Assembly (NCBI GenBank): GCA_035527895.1
Contig: DATKZQ010000002.1
Coordinates: 1-64,000 of the forward strand
Direction of reading: 5' to 3'
DNA length: 64,000 nt
Source of the DNA: JADFWK01 sp035527895
GTDB taxonomy: Bacteria > Desulfobacterota > DSM-4660 > Desulfatiglandales > B25-G16
Of this stretch, positions 34,309 through 42,990 are shown piece after piece. Under the pieces are notes generated by a model. The model made no database searches and was not told the origin of the DNA. It was given only the letters and a program-made list of their open reading frames with translations. Position 1 is the first letter of the stretch. Every line of letters begins with the position of its first letter. Made by a program: the position numbers and the translations under genes.

Positions 34309-35075
34309 AGAGCCACAATAAAGGTCTCTGAAAAACCAAGGTATTCCAATTCCCTCACTATTCGGCCTGCCTCTGTCAAGCTTTCAGAGAGTGAAACTCT
34401 AACCCGGTAAAAGGTTTTCGAATTCAGCGGCACGTGCGGTGTTATCGAAACATAATCAAATATCACTCTGAGGCGGGCTGCCAAGCGCTCCGCATTTTCT
34501 CTTTCCTGAAAGGCGCCAACCTGTATGGTAAATCTTCCCTTACTGAAATCCGTTGCCTCCACAAGGGGCTTACGAGTAGTACCCGCCCTCATGGTGCCAA
34601 CCTTCTTTGACAAAGCAGTCAGGCGCACCCGTGCTGTTCCGGGACCGGCCAACCCGATCTTTTTTGCCGCCCCATAGGAGAGGTCAATAATCCTCTGCTT
34701 AAGAAAGGGGCCCCGATCATTAATCCTTACGACAACCTCCTTTGAATTAGACAGATTTTCCACTCTTACACGTGTACCGAAGGGCAAGGTCTTGTGGGCA
34801 GCAGTATCATCATGCATATTGTAAATCTCGCCGCTAGAGGTCTTGTTGCCATGGAATTTCCTGCCATACCAAGAAGCGACGCCTTCCTGAACAAAACCTT
34901 CTCCGCTGGGAAGCGGGTAGTAGGATACCCCATCAACCGAATAGGGTTTCGTGGTTTCCGGCAGAACTATCGCCTGCTTTGTGTATGTGGTACTCGGCAG
35001 CCGCTGCTTGCTCCCAGCGCAACTACAAAGAGCAAGAGACACAAATAGGACAATCAGCAATTTATTCATGTTCAC
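34305..35075 (-). CDS. rlpA: RlpA-family septal lytic transglycosylase lipoprotein with SPOR domain
   Basis: A 256-residue lipoprotein: signal segment MNMNKLLIVLFVSLALCSC (lipidated Cys17 or Cys19), double-psi beta-barrel domain (GVASWYGRKFHGNKTSSGEIYNM, then VRINDRGPFLKQRIIDLSYGAA with the catalytic Asp), and a C-terminal SPOR peptidoglycan-binding domain (FTIQVGAFQERENAERLAARL). It trims denuded glycan strands at division sites. Its last codon shares bases with the ihfA stop on the other strand. Confidence 0.92.
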   Translation of the reverse strand: MNMNKLLIVLFVSLALCSCAGSKQRLPSTTYTKQAIVLPETTKPYSVDGVSYYPLPSGEGFVQEGVASWYGRKFHGNKTSSGEIYNMHDDTAAHKTLPFGTRVRVENLSNSKEVVVRINDRGPFLKQRIIDLSYGAAKKIGLAGPGTARVRLTALSKKVGTMRAGTTRKPLVEATDFSKGRFTIQVGAFQERENAERLAARLRVIFDYVSITPHVPLNSKTFYRVRVSLSESLTEAGRIVRELEYLGFSETFIVAL

Positions 35076-35131
35076 TGTGTTCCGGCATTCAAACAGTACT
35101 CAGACCCCTGCTGTTCGTATTTCTTCCGGCA

Positions 35132-35635
35132 TCAACTGCTCAATGCAACGGACAAGGCAGTGGTAAGCCTTATCACGTCTTGACTTGATTGTCTCAATCT
35201 GGTGGCTAATAACCTTGCAAGCCTTCTCAAGACCTTCACCCCCATCTCGGGTCTTCTATCCAACAGTTCCAGAAAATCATCCCTCTTAATCTCCAAGAGG
35301 ATACAGTCGGTGGTTGTCACCACGGAAGCGGATCTTTTCTCCCGATCAATCACTGCTATTTCTCCGAAAACGAGGTTGTCTTCTGGCTTAAACCGCGTTA
35401 AGATCTTTTCTCTTTCAGTGAAATCACCGTGCTCCAGCTTCATCGTAAGCGTCTTCGAAACCTCGACATTCCCCTCAACAAGGATGAACATGCTATCTCC
35501 CTGTTCGCCTTCCCGGGTAATCACCTCACCCTTTGAAAACCCTCTCTCCTGGCTAATCTTGAGGATCTCTTGAACCTCTTGGTCTTCGAGATCGTTGAAA
35601 ATGAAGGTTTTCCTTATCACCTCTGAGGCGTTCAT
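35132..35635 (-). CDS. Cyclic-nucleotide-binding domain protein coupled to a K+ channel
   Basis: A 167-residue protein that is essentially one CAP-ED domain: SKGEVITREGEQGDSMFILVEGNVEV, FGEIAVIDREKRSASVVTTTDC (phosphate-binding cassette with FGE and RSA) and a C-terminal helix. There is no DNA-binding domain. Its ATG (35635) overlaps the channel gene's stop, so translation is coupled. It may be a separately encoded regulatory subunit of the channel, or a general cAMP/cGMP sensor. The ligand is not predictable by eye. Confidence 0.85.
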   Translation of the reverse strand: MNASEVIRKTFIFNDLEDQEVQEILKISQERGFSKGEVITREGEQGDSMFILVEGNVEVSKTLTMKLEHGDFTEREKILTRFKPEDNLVFGEIAVIDREKRSASVVTTTDCILLEIKRDDFLELLDRRPEMGVKVLRRLARLLATRLRQSSQDVIRLTTALSVALSS

Positions 35636-36846
35636 CTCGGGCCTACCAACTTATCGATAAAAGAGATATCTGCTGGGTTCTCCCTTGCAATTACCACAGC
35701 CCTATCATGGGCAGTAATCAACATATCATCCAGAGGATTGATAATGAAGCCTATCGTTTCTCTGCCATCGAAAAAATTCTTGCCCGACTCTTCAAACTTT
35801 CGCTTTATGAATTCATCAACGCCGGTAAGATTATCAGAGAGCATATCCTCCAATTGAATACCTTTCTTTTCCCTGAGGACTGCAATCAACAAGCCTTGGC
35901 ACCTCTCCTTGAAATAAAGGCTCAGCTCCCCATAAGGCCTTCCGACGAATTTGGCTGGTATCCCACAACCCCACACCTTGTTTTCGTCTTGATTTTGGAT
36001 CAGTGCCTTTATCATATTGAGGAAACCCGGTGCCATTGATGCACTCGCAAGGAGAGATCCATGAGATTCTCCCCTGATGACTATCTCATCTACCTTTGCC
36101 CGCATGAGATATTCCCTGTTCTCTGGGTTTATCAATTCCGCACATACTCTTACCTTGGGTGCCATGGATTTTATGGCCATTGCCCCAAAAATAGCCCTTT
36201 CATCGGCCTTTCCAAGGGTATGATCATTGGAGATGTCGGCCATGATTATGGCCGCCTTGGCCTTAAAGATATTGGCCTTCGCTAAAACATCCTCCTTAAC
36301 GAAATTGCCCCTGACGAAATGGATATCCCGCTCCTTGTACCGGTACTGGAGGGAATCTACGTCGTCTTTTTCGAGTTCATTAACAAGCACAATGGGATGA
36401 CTACCGGGTTTGTCATGGATCACTATCCCTTGGATAGCTCTTTCACCATTCTCGTTCCAACCACAGATTACAATGTGGTCTTTCTCCTTTGATAAGTCCA
36501 AACCCTCCCCCTCCTTTATTTTCCTTTCAATAAAAATGGAGGCAATCGTTGCCGTAAATAGAGATACGAGTACAACCCCACTCAACATGATGATCAGCCC
36601 GATTATCCTGCCCCATATGGAGTGGGGTACCACATCCCCGTACCCCACTGTAGTTATGGTGACAAGCGCCCACCAAAAGGTGTCCACTATGCCGGATGCA
36701 CCTTGCGCCCTGTAGTGCCCGTCGAGGATATACAGGCCGAAACCGCCAAAAAGGATCATACCCGAGGTCACACCCAGGATGGTAAATGCGTTTCTCTTCT
36801 TGAGAGACCGGAATAACTTTCTGATTTGATTATTAATATTGCTCAT
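35632..36846 (-). CDS. Two-TM potassium channel with RCK (TrkA-N) domain
   Basis: A 404-residue inner-membrane channel. TM1 lies at about residues 21-41, the pore loop with selectivity filter TVGYGD at 66-71, TM2 at about 78-103. The cytoplasmic part has an RCK NAD-binding fold (HIVICGWNENGERAIQGI...) and a TrkA-C-like end. This is the MthK-like layout, normally gated by Ca2+ or nucleotides through the RCK ring. The immediately following coupled gene encodes a cyclic-nucleotide-binding domain, an arrangement that suggests dual control. Confidence 0.92.
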   Translation of the reverse strand: MSNINNQIRKLFRSLKKRNAFTILGVTSGMILFGGFGLYILDGHYRAQGASGIVDTFWWALVTITTVGYGDVVPHSIWGRIIGLIIMLSGVVLVSLFTATIASIFIERKIKEGEGLDLSKEKDHIVICGWNENGERAIQGIVIHDKPGSHPIVLVNELEKDDVDSLQYRYKERDIHFVRGNFVKEDVLAKANIFKAKAAIIMADISNDHTLGKADERAIFGAMAIKSMAPKVRVCAELINPENREYLMRAKVDEIVIRGESHGSLLASASMAPGFLNMIKALIQNQDENKVWGCGIPAKFVGRPYGELSLYFKERCQGLLIAVLREKKGIQLEDMLSDNLTGVDEFIKRKFEESGKNFFDGRETIGFIINPLDDMLITAHDRAVVIARENPADISFIDKLVGPR

Positions 36847-36903
36847 CAGGACTGACTATGGAACCTGCAGCAGATCAACCGGCGCCATCAACCGCACAGT
36901 CGA

Positions 36904-37665
36904 TCAACAGTTCTTCCACTCCGGCCTCCGCTTGTCCAAGAATGCCTGTAGCCCTTCTTGGGCATCTGCAGTCTTCATCAATTCATTCAGGTATATATCC
37001 TCAATAGCCTTGAGCGAAGGCTCAAATTCATCCATGAGACCCGCCTTGATCGTCTTCTTGGCAATCCTGAGGACTTCGGCACTCAGAGACAGATAGGGCC
37101 TTATGAAGCTTTCAGTTTCCTGGGGCAAATCACCTTTGGCTACCGTCTTGTTGATGAGCCCCATCTCCAGGGCCTCCTGGGCTGAGATAATGCGCCCCGA
37201 TAGAATCAGATCGTTCGCCGCCTTTCTCCCGATAATCCTCGGCATCACCTGAGCAGCAATAGGCGGCAACACCCCTACCTGTATTTCCGGCTGGCCGAAT
37301 TTGGCCGTCTCATCTGCGATCACCAGGTCACAGAAGATGGCCACCTCACATCCGCCGCCTAAGCACGATCCGAACACCGACGCCACTGTAACAGCACCTA
37401 AGGCCTCCATCAGTCGAAACATCCCGTGAAAGCTTTCGATCATCTTGGGCGCAAGGTCGCCCATGTGTTCTCCCACGTCAACACCTGCCGAGAAGCATTT
37501 CCCCTCGGCATTGAAAAGAACGACCTTGAGGTCCTTTTGTTCGATCCAATCGCGCAGAGTGTCGTTGATTTCATCCATCATCTCAATGTTGAACACATTA
37601 ACGGGAGGTTTCCGTAGGGTGATAGTGCCGAGCCCTCCGTCAATGTGGACGCCGATATGTTTCAT
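36904..37665 (-). CDS. Enoyl-CoA hydratase family, probable cyclohexa-1,5-diene-1-carbonyl-CoA hydratase
   Basis: A 253-residue crotonase-fold protein. The oxyanion-hole stretches CFSAGVDVGEH and SVFGSCLGGGCEVAIFCDLVIA are intact. Length and sequence resemble Dch/BamR, which hydrates the dienoyl-CoA formed by benzoyl-CoA reductase. The neighbouring Had and Oah genes, which act next in the same pathway, support this specific call. Two adjacent ATGs begin the frame; the second (37665) is better spaced from AAAGGAGG. It is a separate transcript from oah: a strong terminator (37832-37875) and its own promoter (37758-37786) lie between. Confidence 0.8.
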   Translation of the reverse strand: MKHIGVHIDGGLGTITLRKPPVNVFNIEMMDEINDTLRDWIEQKDLKVVLFNAEGKCFSAGVDVGEHMGDLAPKMIESFHGMFRLMEALGAVTVASVFGSCLGGGCEVAIFCDLVIADETAKFGQPEIQVGVLPPIAAQVMPRIIGRKAANDLILSGRIISAQEALEMGLINKTVAKGDLPQETESFIRPYLSLSAEVLRIAKKTIKAGLMDEFEPSLKAIEDIYLNELMKTADAQEGLQAFLDKRRPEWKNC

Positions 37666-37757
37666 CATTCCCTCCTTTCTCCTGATACTCTCTTTCCTTA
37701 ACGCGCACTATTGACAATTTTCCCTTTGATTCCCCGAAGAGGGGCAAAACAATTATC

Positions 37758-37786
37758 TTTATACCTAAAATTCTAGCCTTGATCAA
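37758..37786 (-). promoter_or_regulatory. Candidate sigma-70 promoter of the dienoyl-CoA hydratase gene
   Basis: On the minus strand TTGATC (37781-37786) is followed after 17 bases by TATAAA (37758-37763), about 90 bases before the start codon and just after the bidirectional terminator. A small GGGG/CCCC hairpin near 37731-37744 lies in the leader. Confidence 0.5.
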
Positions 37787-37831
37787 CTCCATCTTCAAAT
37801 AGTTCTCTTATTTCGGCCTGCCTCCGATCCA

Positions 37832-37875
37832 AAAAAGAAAAAATCCAGAAGGAACCTTCTGGATTTTTTCTTTTT
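37832..37875. terminator. Bidirectional Rho-independent terminator after oah
   Basis: A perfect 21-bp inverted repeat: arms 37832-37852 (AAAAAGAAAAAATCCAGAAG G) and 37855-37875, that is, a CCAGAAGG/CCTTCTGG stem with A-runs on one side and T-runs on the other. It lies 26 bases past the oah stop on the minus strand. Confidence 0.85.
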
Positions 37876-37901
37876 AATAACCTTCCTGCCGATGGTGCAG
37901 C

Positions 37902-39047
37902 TTACTTCTGGGGCTTTCCAAGTACAGCCTCGAACATCTCCTCATCGTAAGCATGGCCCCTGGCAATCATCTGCCTCAGCTTGATAATATCCACGTCAGT
38001 AGTCCCGGTAATCCTCTTGGTATTAAAGGCGCTCATTCCCATATCGAATTCACCGTATGCAGAGGCGTTTGCCGCCCACCACATGATGGATTCCGCCTTG
38101 GTTCTCTCCCACGCAACCTTCTTTGTCGCCCGTATCATCTGATACGACATGGCAACCTGCTGCGGGAAAAGGTTGGCAAAGGTCCAGGCCATATCCATAC
38201 ATGCCTTATCCAGGAGGGATCGGTCTCTTGGGAGCTCCTTGAGCAGTGCCTTAGCTTCCTTCCCTTCCTCCCCGGTCTTGAATTCACCATATACTATCTC
38301 ACCATCCTCAACCCACTTATCGGTAATAACCGCGGGATTCTTGATAAACTCACCATCCTTCTTGAGCACCGGCACCACCTTATAAACATAGTTCTTACGG
38401 AGCATCTTGTAGGCACTCCACTGCTCGCAGGAAACGGCATTCCACATGGCGTCCTGCATCGTCATCTCGATAGGCTTGAACTGACAGGCTCCTCCCATAG
38501 CTGTCGAGCCGTGGAGCGGGCCCACCTGACCGAATGTCGCACAGTCAGAGGCAACAGTCAAATCGCACACACCACCAATCTCCTCTCCTCCCCCAATGCT
38601 CATCCCATTGCAGCAGCGGATAAAAGGCTTCGTTGATGTCCAGACCGTGTCAAAGGCCCTCCAGTAAACAGACATATATTCCTGGCAATCCAGAGGCCTC
38701 ATAACATAATACTCACTGTACTCAGGCACATTTCCTCCAGTACAGAATGCCCTTGCCCCCGCCCCAGTCAACACCACGCAGACAATACTGGGGTCATGAG
38801 AAGCCTTGTCAAAGGCAGCAGCACACGCGTGAAGCATCTCAAAGGTGTATGAATTGTACTGTTTCTCGTTGTCGAGGGTAACCCAGCCTACATAGAGGTC
38901 CGCAACCTCGTTGCCTTGAGGATCCAACAAAGGTTTTTTCTCAAGTGTGGTCCTGGGTGGCTCCGGTGCATTGAGGTACTTTTCATCGTACATCTGATGA
39001 TCTACTTTTTTATCCTTAGGTGCCCGTGGTATCCATTCTAACGTCAT
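37902..39047 (-). CDS. bamA: 6-oxocyclohex-1-ene-1-carbonyl-CoA hydrolase (ring-opening)
   Basis: A 381-residue crotonase-superfamily enzyme with the hallmarks of Oah/BamA: the N-terminal LEWIPRAPKDKKVDHQMY segment, LDNEKQYNSYTFEML, RAFCTGGNVPEYSEYY, CNGMSIGGGEEIGGVCDL, DAMWNAVSCEQWSAYKML and the C-terminal FNTKRITGTTDVDIIKLRQ. It hydrates and hydrolytically opens the 6-oxocyclohexenoyl-CoA ring to 3-hydroxypimeloyl-CoA, the marker step of anaerobic aromatic degradation. Compared with my memory of classical BamA several active-region residues differ, for example GPLHGSTAMGGACQF where GPRHGSAPDGGSTDF is usual, so it may be a divergent subtype. ATG 39047 follows AAGGAGG. Confidence 0.85.
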   Translation of the reverse strand: MTLEWIPRAPKDKKVDHQMYDEKYLNAPEPPRTTLEKKPLLDPQGNEVADLYVGWVTLDNEKQYNSYTFEMLHACAAAFDKASHDPSIVCVVLTGAGARAFCTGGNVPEYSEYYVMRPLDCQEYMSVYWRAFDTVWTSTKPFIRCCNGMSIGGGEEIGGVCDLTVASDCATFGQVGPLHGSTAMGGACQFKPIEMTMQDAMWNAVSCEQWSAYKMLRKNYVYKVVPVLKKDGEFIKNPAVITDKWVEDGEIVYGEFKTGEEGKEAKALLKELPRDRSLLDKACMDMAWTFANLFPQQVAMSYQMIRATKKVAWERTKAESIMWWAANASAYGEFDMGMSAFNTKRITGTTDVDIIKLRQMIARGHAYDEEMFEAVLGKPQK

Positions 39048-39089
39048 AATGTTCCTCCTTTTCTATGGTTAACGTTTTGTTTGTTTGGC

Positions 39090-40199
39090 CTAAAAATCGG
39101 GCGTGAGTACTATTCTTTTGGCAGGTGAACCTGCTTTGTGGACCTCATCAAAGGTTTCGGCAATAGTGCTCATGGGGCGCGTCTCCACAAACGGCCCAAT
39201 ATCGATCTTCTTGTCCAAGACCATGTCAAGGACTATCGGGTAGTATTCGGGGAGGCAGCCCCAGGTTCCGATGACCTCGGCATCAAAGGCCATAAGGCGA
39301 CCAATCATGTATTCTGTTTTGGCCAGCCCATATCCAACCACGATTAGCTTTCCGGTAAAGCCAAGCAGGGACAGCGCAATCTCCTGACCTGGCCTGACTC
39401 CTGAAACCTCGAAGATCTTCCAACCGTAATTCGGGAAGCCCTGCTCCTTTGACAGCCCCCTGAACTCCTTGACAACATCCTTGACCTCTTTATCGGCAGA
39501 GCTGATTACAAAATCAGCACCGTACGAGAGGGCCCTCTTGAGCTTTTCCGGGTTTCTGGCAATGCCAATGACCGCTTTGGCGCCCAATGCCTTGGCAACC
39601 TGGCCCATATACTGCCCTACTCCGCCGGTAATACCTATGATAACGGCATAATCTCCCGGCCTGAGGTCTGCTCTTACAGCAGCCTGATACGGTGTCGTTG
39701 CAGCATCAGCAATCACCGCAAGATGTGCTAACGGCAGGCCCTTCTTATCCTTAACCTCACAAAGGTCTACACTCGGCACCGGAATATGACTCGAGAAACC
39801 ACCGTAGAGCCCCAGGCTGTTACCGGGCATGAGTTGATTGAGGCAACGGTTTCCCCTCCCCGTTTTACAGAGTATGCACTGACGGCACGGCATGACCGCA
39901 GGGATAATCACCTCTTTTCCAACCCACTTTTCAACTCCCGCCACCACCGTACCGGCAATCTCGTGCCCCAAGGTGAGCGGGGGTTTCGAAACCGTGGGTA
40001 CTCCATCATAGAAGTAACCAAGGTCTGTATGACAAACCCCACATCCCGCGATTTCAACTAAAACCTCACCTGGTTTTAGCTCGGGTACCGGTATCTCGGT
40101 CTTTTCCAATTTTCCCGGAGTTACCTCTCCTGTTTCTTTATCCCTTGCCGTTGGTTGAACCATCTGCCATGTTTGGATCTTTTCAGGTATTTCTGCCAT
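39090..40199 (-). CDS. 6-hydroxycyclohex-1-ene-1-carbonyl-CoA dehydrogenase
   Basis: A 369-residue zinc alcohol dehydrogenase (MDR family). Catalytic zinc region CGVCHTDLGYFYDGV...LGHEIAGTV; structural zinc Cys set CRQCILCKTGRGNRC; cofactor-binding GITGGVGQYMGQVAKALGAK. The sequence and its position directly before oah identify it as Had/BamQ, which oxidises the hydroxy-cyclohexenoyl-CoA to the 6-oxo substrate of the hydrolase. ATG 40199 has AAGGAGGG upstream. It is the middle gene of the SDR-had-oah transcript. Confidence 0.88.
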   Translation of the reverse strand: MAEIPEKIQTWQMVQPTARDKETGEVTPGKLEKTEIPVPELKPGEVLVEIAGCGVCHTDLGYFYDGVPTVSKPPLTLGHEIAGTVVAGVEKWVGKEVIIPAVMPCRQCILCKTGRGNRCLNQLMPGNSLGLYGGFSSHIPVPSVDLCEVKDKKGLPLAHLAVIADAATTPYQAAVRADLRPGDYAVIIGITGGVGQYMGQVAKALGAKAVIGIARNPEKLKRALSYGADFVISSADKEVKDVVKEFRGLSKEQGFPNYGWKIFEVSGVRPGQEIALSLLGFTGKLIVVGYGLAKTEYMIGRLMAFDAEVIGTWGCLPEYYPIVLDMVLDKKIDIGPFVETRPMSTIAETFDEVHKAGSPAKRIVLTPDF

Positions 40200-40307
40200 G
40201 TTGACCCTCCTTTTTTATCATCATTGATATTCACTCTCTACCGCTTACCCGCGATTAGTCAGTATTTGTCTCTTTTTTAACAGGTAACCAGCAACGAGTG
40301 ACGAGTG

Positions 40308-41060
40308 TTAGATCATCCCGTAACCACCGTCAACGCACAGGAGCTGACCGGTGATGTAACTGCTTTCGTCAGAGCTCAGAAACACAAATGCCGGAGATAT
40401 GTCATCGGGTTCAGCAAAGCGTTTCAGTAGTATCCTGTTCATGTATATCTCTTTAAGCTTCTCGTCAGTCCGGATCTTTTCGGTCATATCGGTAGCCACA
40501 ATACCGAGGCAGATGACGTTGACACATATATCATACCGAGCCAGTTCCCTTGCGGCCGATTTAGTGAAACTGAGGAGTCCGCCCTTAGCGGCACTATAAT
40601 TGATTTGCCCTACAGTTCCCACGAGACCTGCCACCGATGTAACGTTAATGATCTTTCCCTTCTTCTGTTCTGTCATATACCGCGCCGCAAACTGTGTACA
40701 GAGAAAGGCACCCTTCAGATGAATATCTACTACCTCATCCCATTGCTCCTCGCTCATCTTAAGTAACATTGCCGGCCGGCTCAGTCCGGCATTGTTGACG
40801 AGGATGTCGAGGCCACCGAACTCATCAATTCCCTTCTGAACAAGCGCCTCAGCATCAGCTATTTTAGACACGTCTGCCTTAACAAGAGCTGCCTTTCGCC
40901 CCATTTTCTTGATCGCTGCAATGACCTCCTCACCTGCCGCCTGATTTGCTGTATAATTAACTACAACACTGGCACCTTCCTTTGCATAGGCCAAAGCAAT
41001 GGCTCTACCGACCCCCCTACTGCTTCCCGTTACCAATGCAACCTTTCCTTTGAGTCTCAC
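40308..41060 (-). CDS. Short-chain dehydrogenase/reductase (FabG-like)
   Basis: A 250-residue classical SDR: cofactor motif TGSSRGVGRAIA (residues 11-22), NNAGLS, catalytic Ser-Tyr-Lys as in VTSVAG and YSAAKGG, and C-terminal SSYITGQLLCVDGGYGMI. It starts at GTG 41060 after AGGGAGGG. Automated annotation would call it 3-oxoacyl-ACP reductase; as first gene of the had-oah transcript it could instead oxidise 3-hydroxypimeloyl-CoA, the product of Oah. That role is inference. Confidence 0.85.
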   Translation of the reverse strand: MRLKGKVALVTGSSRGVGRAIALAYAKEGASVVVNYTANQAAGEEVIAAIKKMGRKAALVKADVSKIADAEALVQKGIDEFGGLDILVNNAGLSRPAMLLKMSEEQWDEVVDIHLKGAFLCTQFAARYMTEQKKGKIINVTSVAGLVGTVGQINYSAAKGGLLSFTKSAARELARYDICVNVICLGIVATDMTEKIRTDEKLKEIYMNRILLKRFAEPDDISPAFVFLSSDESSYITGQLLCVDGGYGMI

Positions 41061-41099
41061 GTTGCCCTCCCTATGACGTTATACACCTTTATCCAGCTT

Positions 41100-41144
41100 T
41101 TGTAGCTACAATATAACTACATCATAGTTACATTAGTCTGTCAA
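41100..41144 (-). promoter_or_regulatory. Promoter with overlapping palindromes for the SDR-had-oah operon
   Basis: Minus-strand TTGACA (41139-41144) is followed after 17 bases by TGTAGT (41116-41121). Two palindromes cover the -10 and downstream region: TAACTA-CATCA-TAGTTA (41114-41130) and TTGTAGCTACAA (41100-41111). Overlap of operator-like palindromes with the -10 suggests repression, for example by a TetR- or GntR-type regulator binding an acyl-CoA; no regulator gene is adjacent. Confidence 0.5.
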
Positions 41145-41190
41145 CGTCTTTTTTGGATGAAGACAGTCAGATCAATGGGTTACTTCACTC

Positions 41191-41238
41191 AAAAACAAAG
41201 AAGCCACACCTACTCACGAATAGGTGTGGCCTTTATTT
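41191..41238. terminator. Bidirectional terminator between acyl-CoA dehydrogenase and SDR genes
   Basis: GCCACACCTA (41203-41212) pairs perfectly with TAGGTGTGGC (41221-41230), with an A-rich tract before and CTTTATTT after. It ends the acyl-CoA dehydrogenase transcript on the minus strand and isolates the SDR promoter. Confidence 0.8.
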
Positions 41239-41321
41239 GCGTCTGGCACTCATTTTTGCCAGGGGAAAACACCTATAATACGTTCGACAATAGTGGGGAT
41301 CTACGATAGGTGAATATCCTT

Positions 41322-42461
41322 TTACAGCTTCTCCTTAAGCATTTCCGTGGTAATAATCAGCCGCTGAATCTGGTTGGTGCCTTCGAAAATTTGAGTAAGC
41401 TTTGCATCCCGAAAGAGCCTTTCCACGGGATATTCCTTCATATACCCGTAACCCCCAAAGATCTGGACGGCATCTGTCGTAATCTTCATGGCAATATCGC
41501 TGCAAAAACATTTCGACATTGATGCAAGTTTTATGTTCGATTTCTTTCGGTCGTGTTGTCTGGCAGCCTGTATCATTAACCCTCTGCCCGCTTCAATCTG
41601 TATGGCCGCGTCGGCCAGCATGAAGCTTATAGCCTGGTGCCTGACTATCGGCTTTCCAAATGTCCTTCTCTCGCATGCATATTTGAAAGAGAGATCAAGC
41701 GCCGTCTCTGCTATCCCCAAAGCCAAGGCTCCGATGCTGGGTCTGGACATATAGAAGTCTTCCATTGCAATGCGAAATCCCTCTCCTTCCTTGCCCAGCC
41801 GGTTATCACGGCTAACCTTGACGTCTTCCAGAATAACCTCTGTCGTATTACTGGCCCTGAACCCGAGTTTATCCTCTTCTTTGCCGACAGACACACCGTC
41901 CTGATCCCTTTCCACCACAAAGAATGTGAACTTCTTTCCGCCGGTTTTTGCCAAAACCGTATACAGAGATGCCACTCCCCCATTAGTGGAGAAACATTTG
42001 TGTCCGTTCAGAATATAATCACCATTTTCCTTTTGCGCCTTCGCTTGTATCCCCGCTACATCAGACCCTGCGTATGGTTCTGTTACGAGGTAGCCTACGA
42101 GCTCATCACCCTTTGCAAGGCGCGGGAAAAAGCGGTCTTTTTGACTCTGGTTTCCTGCTGCTATTATGGGAAAACTGCCGACGGCCTGAATAATAAGGAG
42201 CAATGCCGAAGAGGCACACACCTTTGCAATCTCCTCAACGCAGAGGCAATACATGAGTGTTTTATCCTCGTCAAGTCCCCCGTAAGCCGGAGGTAGAAAT
42301 ATCTGCAGCAGGCCCATTTCCGCGAAGAGCCGGGCTACATCCCATCGAAAGACGCCCTCCCGGTCCATCTCAGCGGCGATAGGTGCAATCCGATCCTTCA
42401 CCACCTTCCTTACATTATCTAAGATAATTCTCTGCTCTTCGGTTAAGTCATCCATTGTCAT
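41322..42461 (-). CDS. Acyl-CoA dehydrogenase
   Basis: A 379-residue FAD enzyme with the standard layout: FLPPAYGGLDEDK, YLVTEPYAGSDVAGIQ, GHKCFSTNGG, FAD/ETF region RRTFGKPIVRHQAISFMLADA, FGGYGYMKEYPVERLFRDAK and IFEGTNQIQR with the catalytic-base Glu position occupied. It introduces the alpha-beta double bond in a short- or medium-chain acyl-CoA; candidates in context are pimeloyl-, glutaryl- or cyclic acyl-CoA. ATG 42461 follows GAGGAGG. A terminator 84 bases past its end separates it from the SDR gene. Confidence 0.92.
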   Translation of the reverse strand: MTMDDLTEEQRIILDNVRKVVKDRIAPIAAEMDREGVFRWDVARLFAEMGLLQIFLPPAYGGLDEDKTLMYCLCVEEIAKVCASSALLLIIQAVGSFPIIAAGNQSQKDRFFPRLAKGDELVGYLVTEPYAGSDVAGIQAKAQKENGDYILNGHKCFSTNGGVASLYTVLAKTGGKKFTFFVVERDQDGVSVGKEEDKLGFRASNTTEVILEDVKVSRDNRLGKEGEGFRIAMEDFYMSRPSIGALALGIAETALDLSFKYACERRTFGKPIVRHQAISFMLADAAIQIEAGRGLMIQAARQHDRKKSNIKLASMSKCFCSDIAMKITTDAVQIFGGYGYMKEYPVERLFRDAKLTQIFEGTNQIQRLIITTEMLKEKL

Positions 42462-42990
42462 CTAACAAGACCTCCTCTACCTTAAGAAAAGAGTCACTAC
42501 CCTTTTAGAATTCCTTATCTCCTGCAAGCCCTTTTTATTGAATGAAACCAAGAGGCCAGCAGCGAAAAGCATCGTCATCACATTTCTCTATGTTGCCAAG
42601 AAGAGTTGAAAACCCACAAAAGGAAGCCTTTCTTACAGCATCCTTGCGTTCCTATCCCGCACCTAAAGTCTCGTGTCGTCACAAGCCGATAGCTGGATCT
42701 GTAAAGGCATTGAACGTATACTATTGAAGGTATTTTGTCAAAAGAACATTGGCTCCTGTGGCGAAAAAATCGCATTCCACCACGGGACGCGTGAAGCTCG
42801 ACGCCCTTTCTCCGTGCCGGGAATTCTGGCGTTTTCACTAAAGAGGGGAAAGCGGAAGCTCGATCGAATGAGGTTTTGCCGAGCTCTCGATTCAGAGCAA
42901 CTCAATGCCACAGGTGCAGAGGGTAAGGCACACGCGGAAAGGTATCTGCTCTCAGAGCAATCATTTCGATAGTGCCAATAAGGGACTGAT
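42462..42990. other. 529-bp spacer with no recognised gene
   Basis: It lies between the methylmalonyl-CoA mutase small subunit and the acyl-CoA dehydrogenase on the minus strand. Frames of up to 99 codons exist on the plus strand (42673-42972), but none resembles a known family or has a convincing ribosome site. It must contain the acyl-CoA dehydrogenase promoter; I could not place it. Confidence 0.5.

Noticed and set aside
42673..42972. 99-codon plus-strand frame in the spacer before the acyl-CoA dehydrogenase gene
   Set aside because: No family resemblance, cysteine- and arginine-rich random-looking composition, opposite to the surrounding operons.
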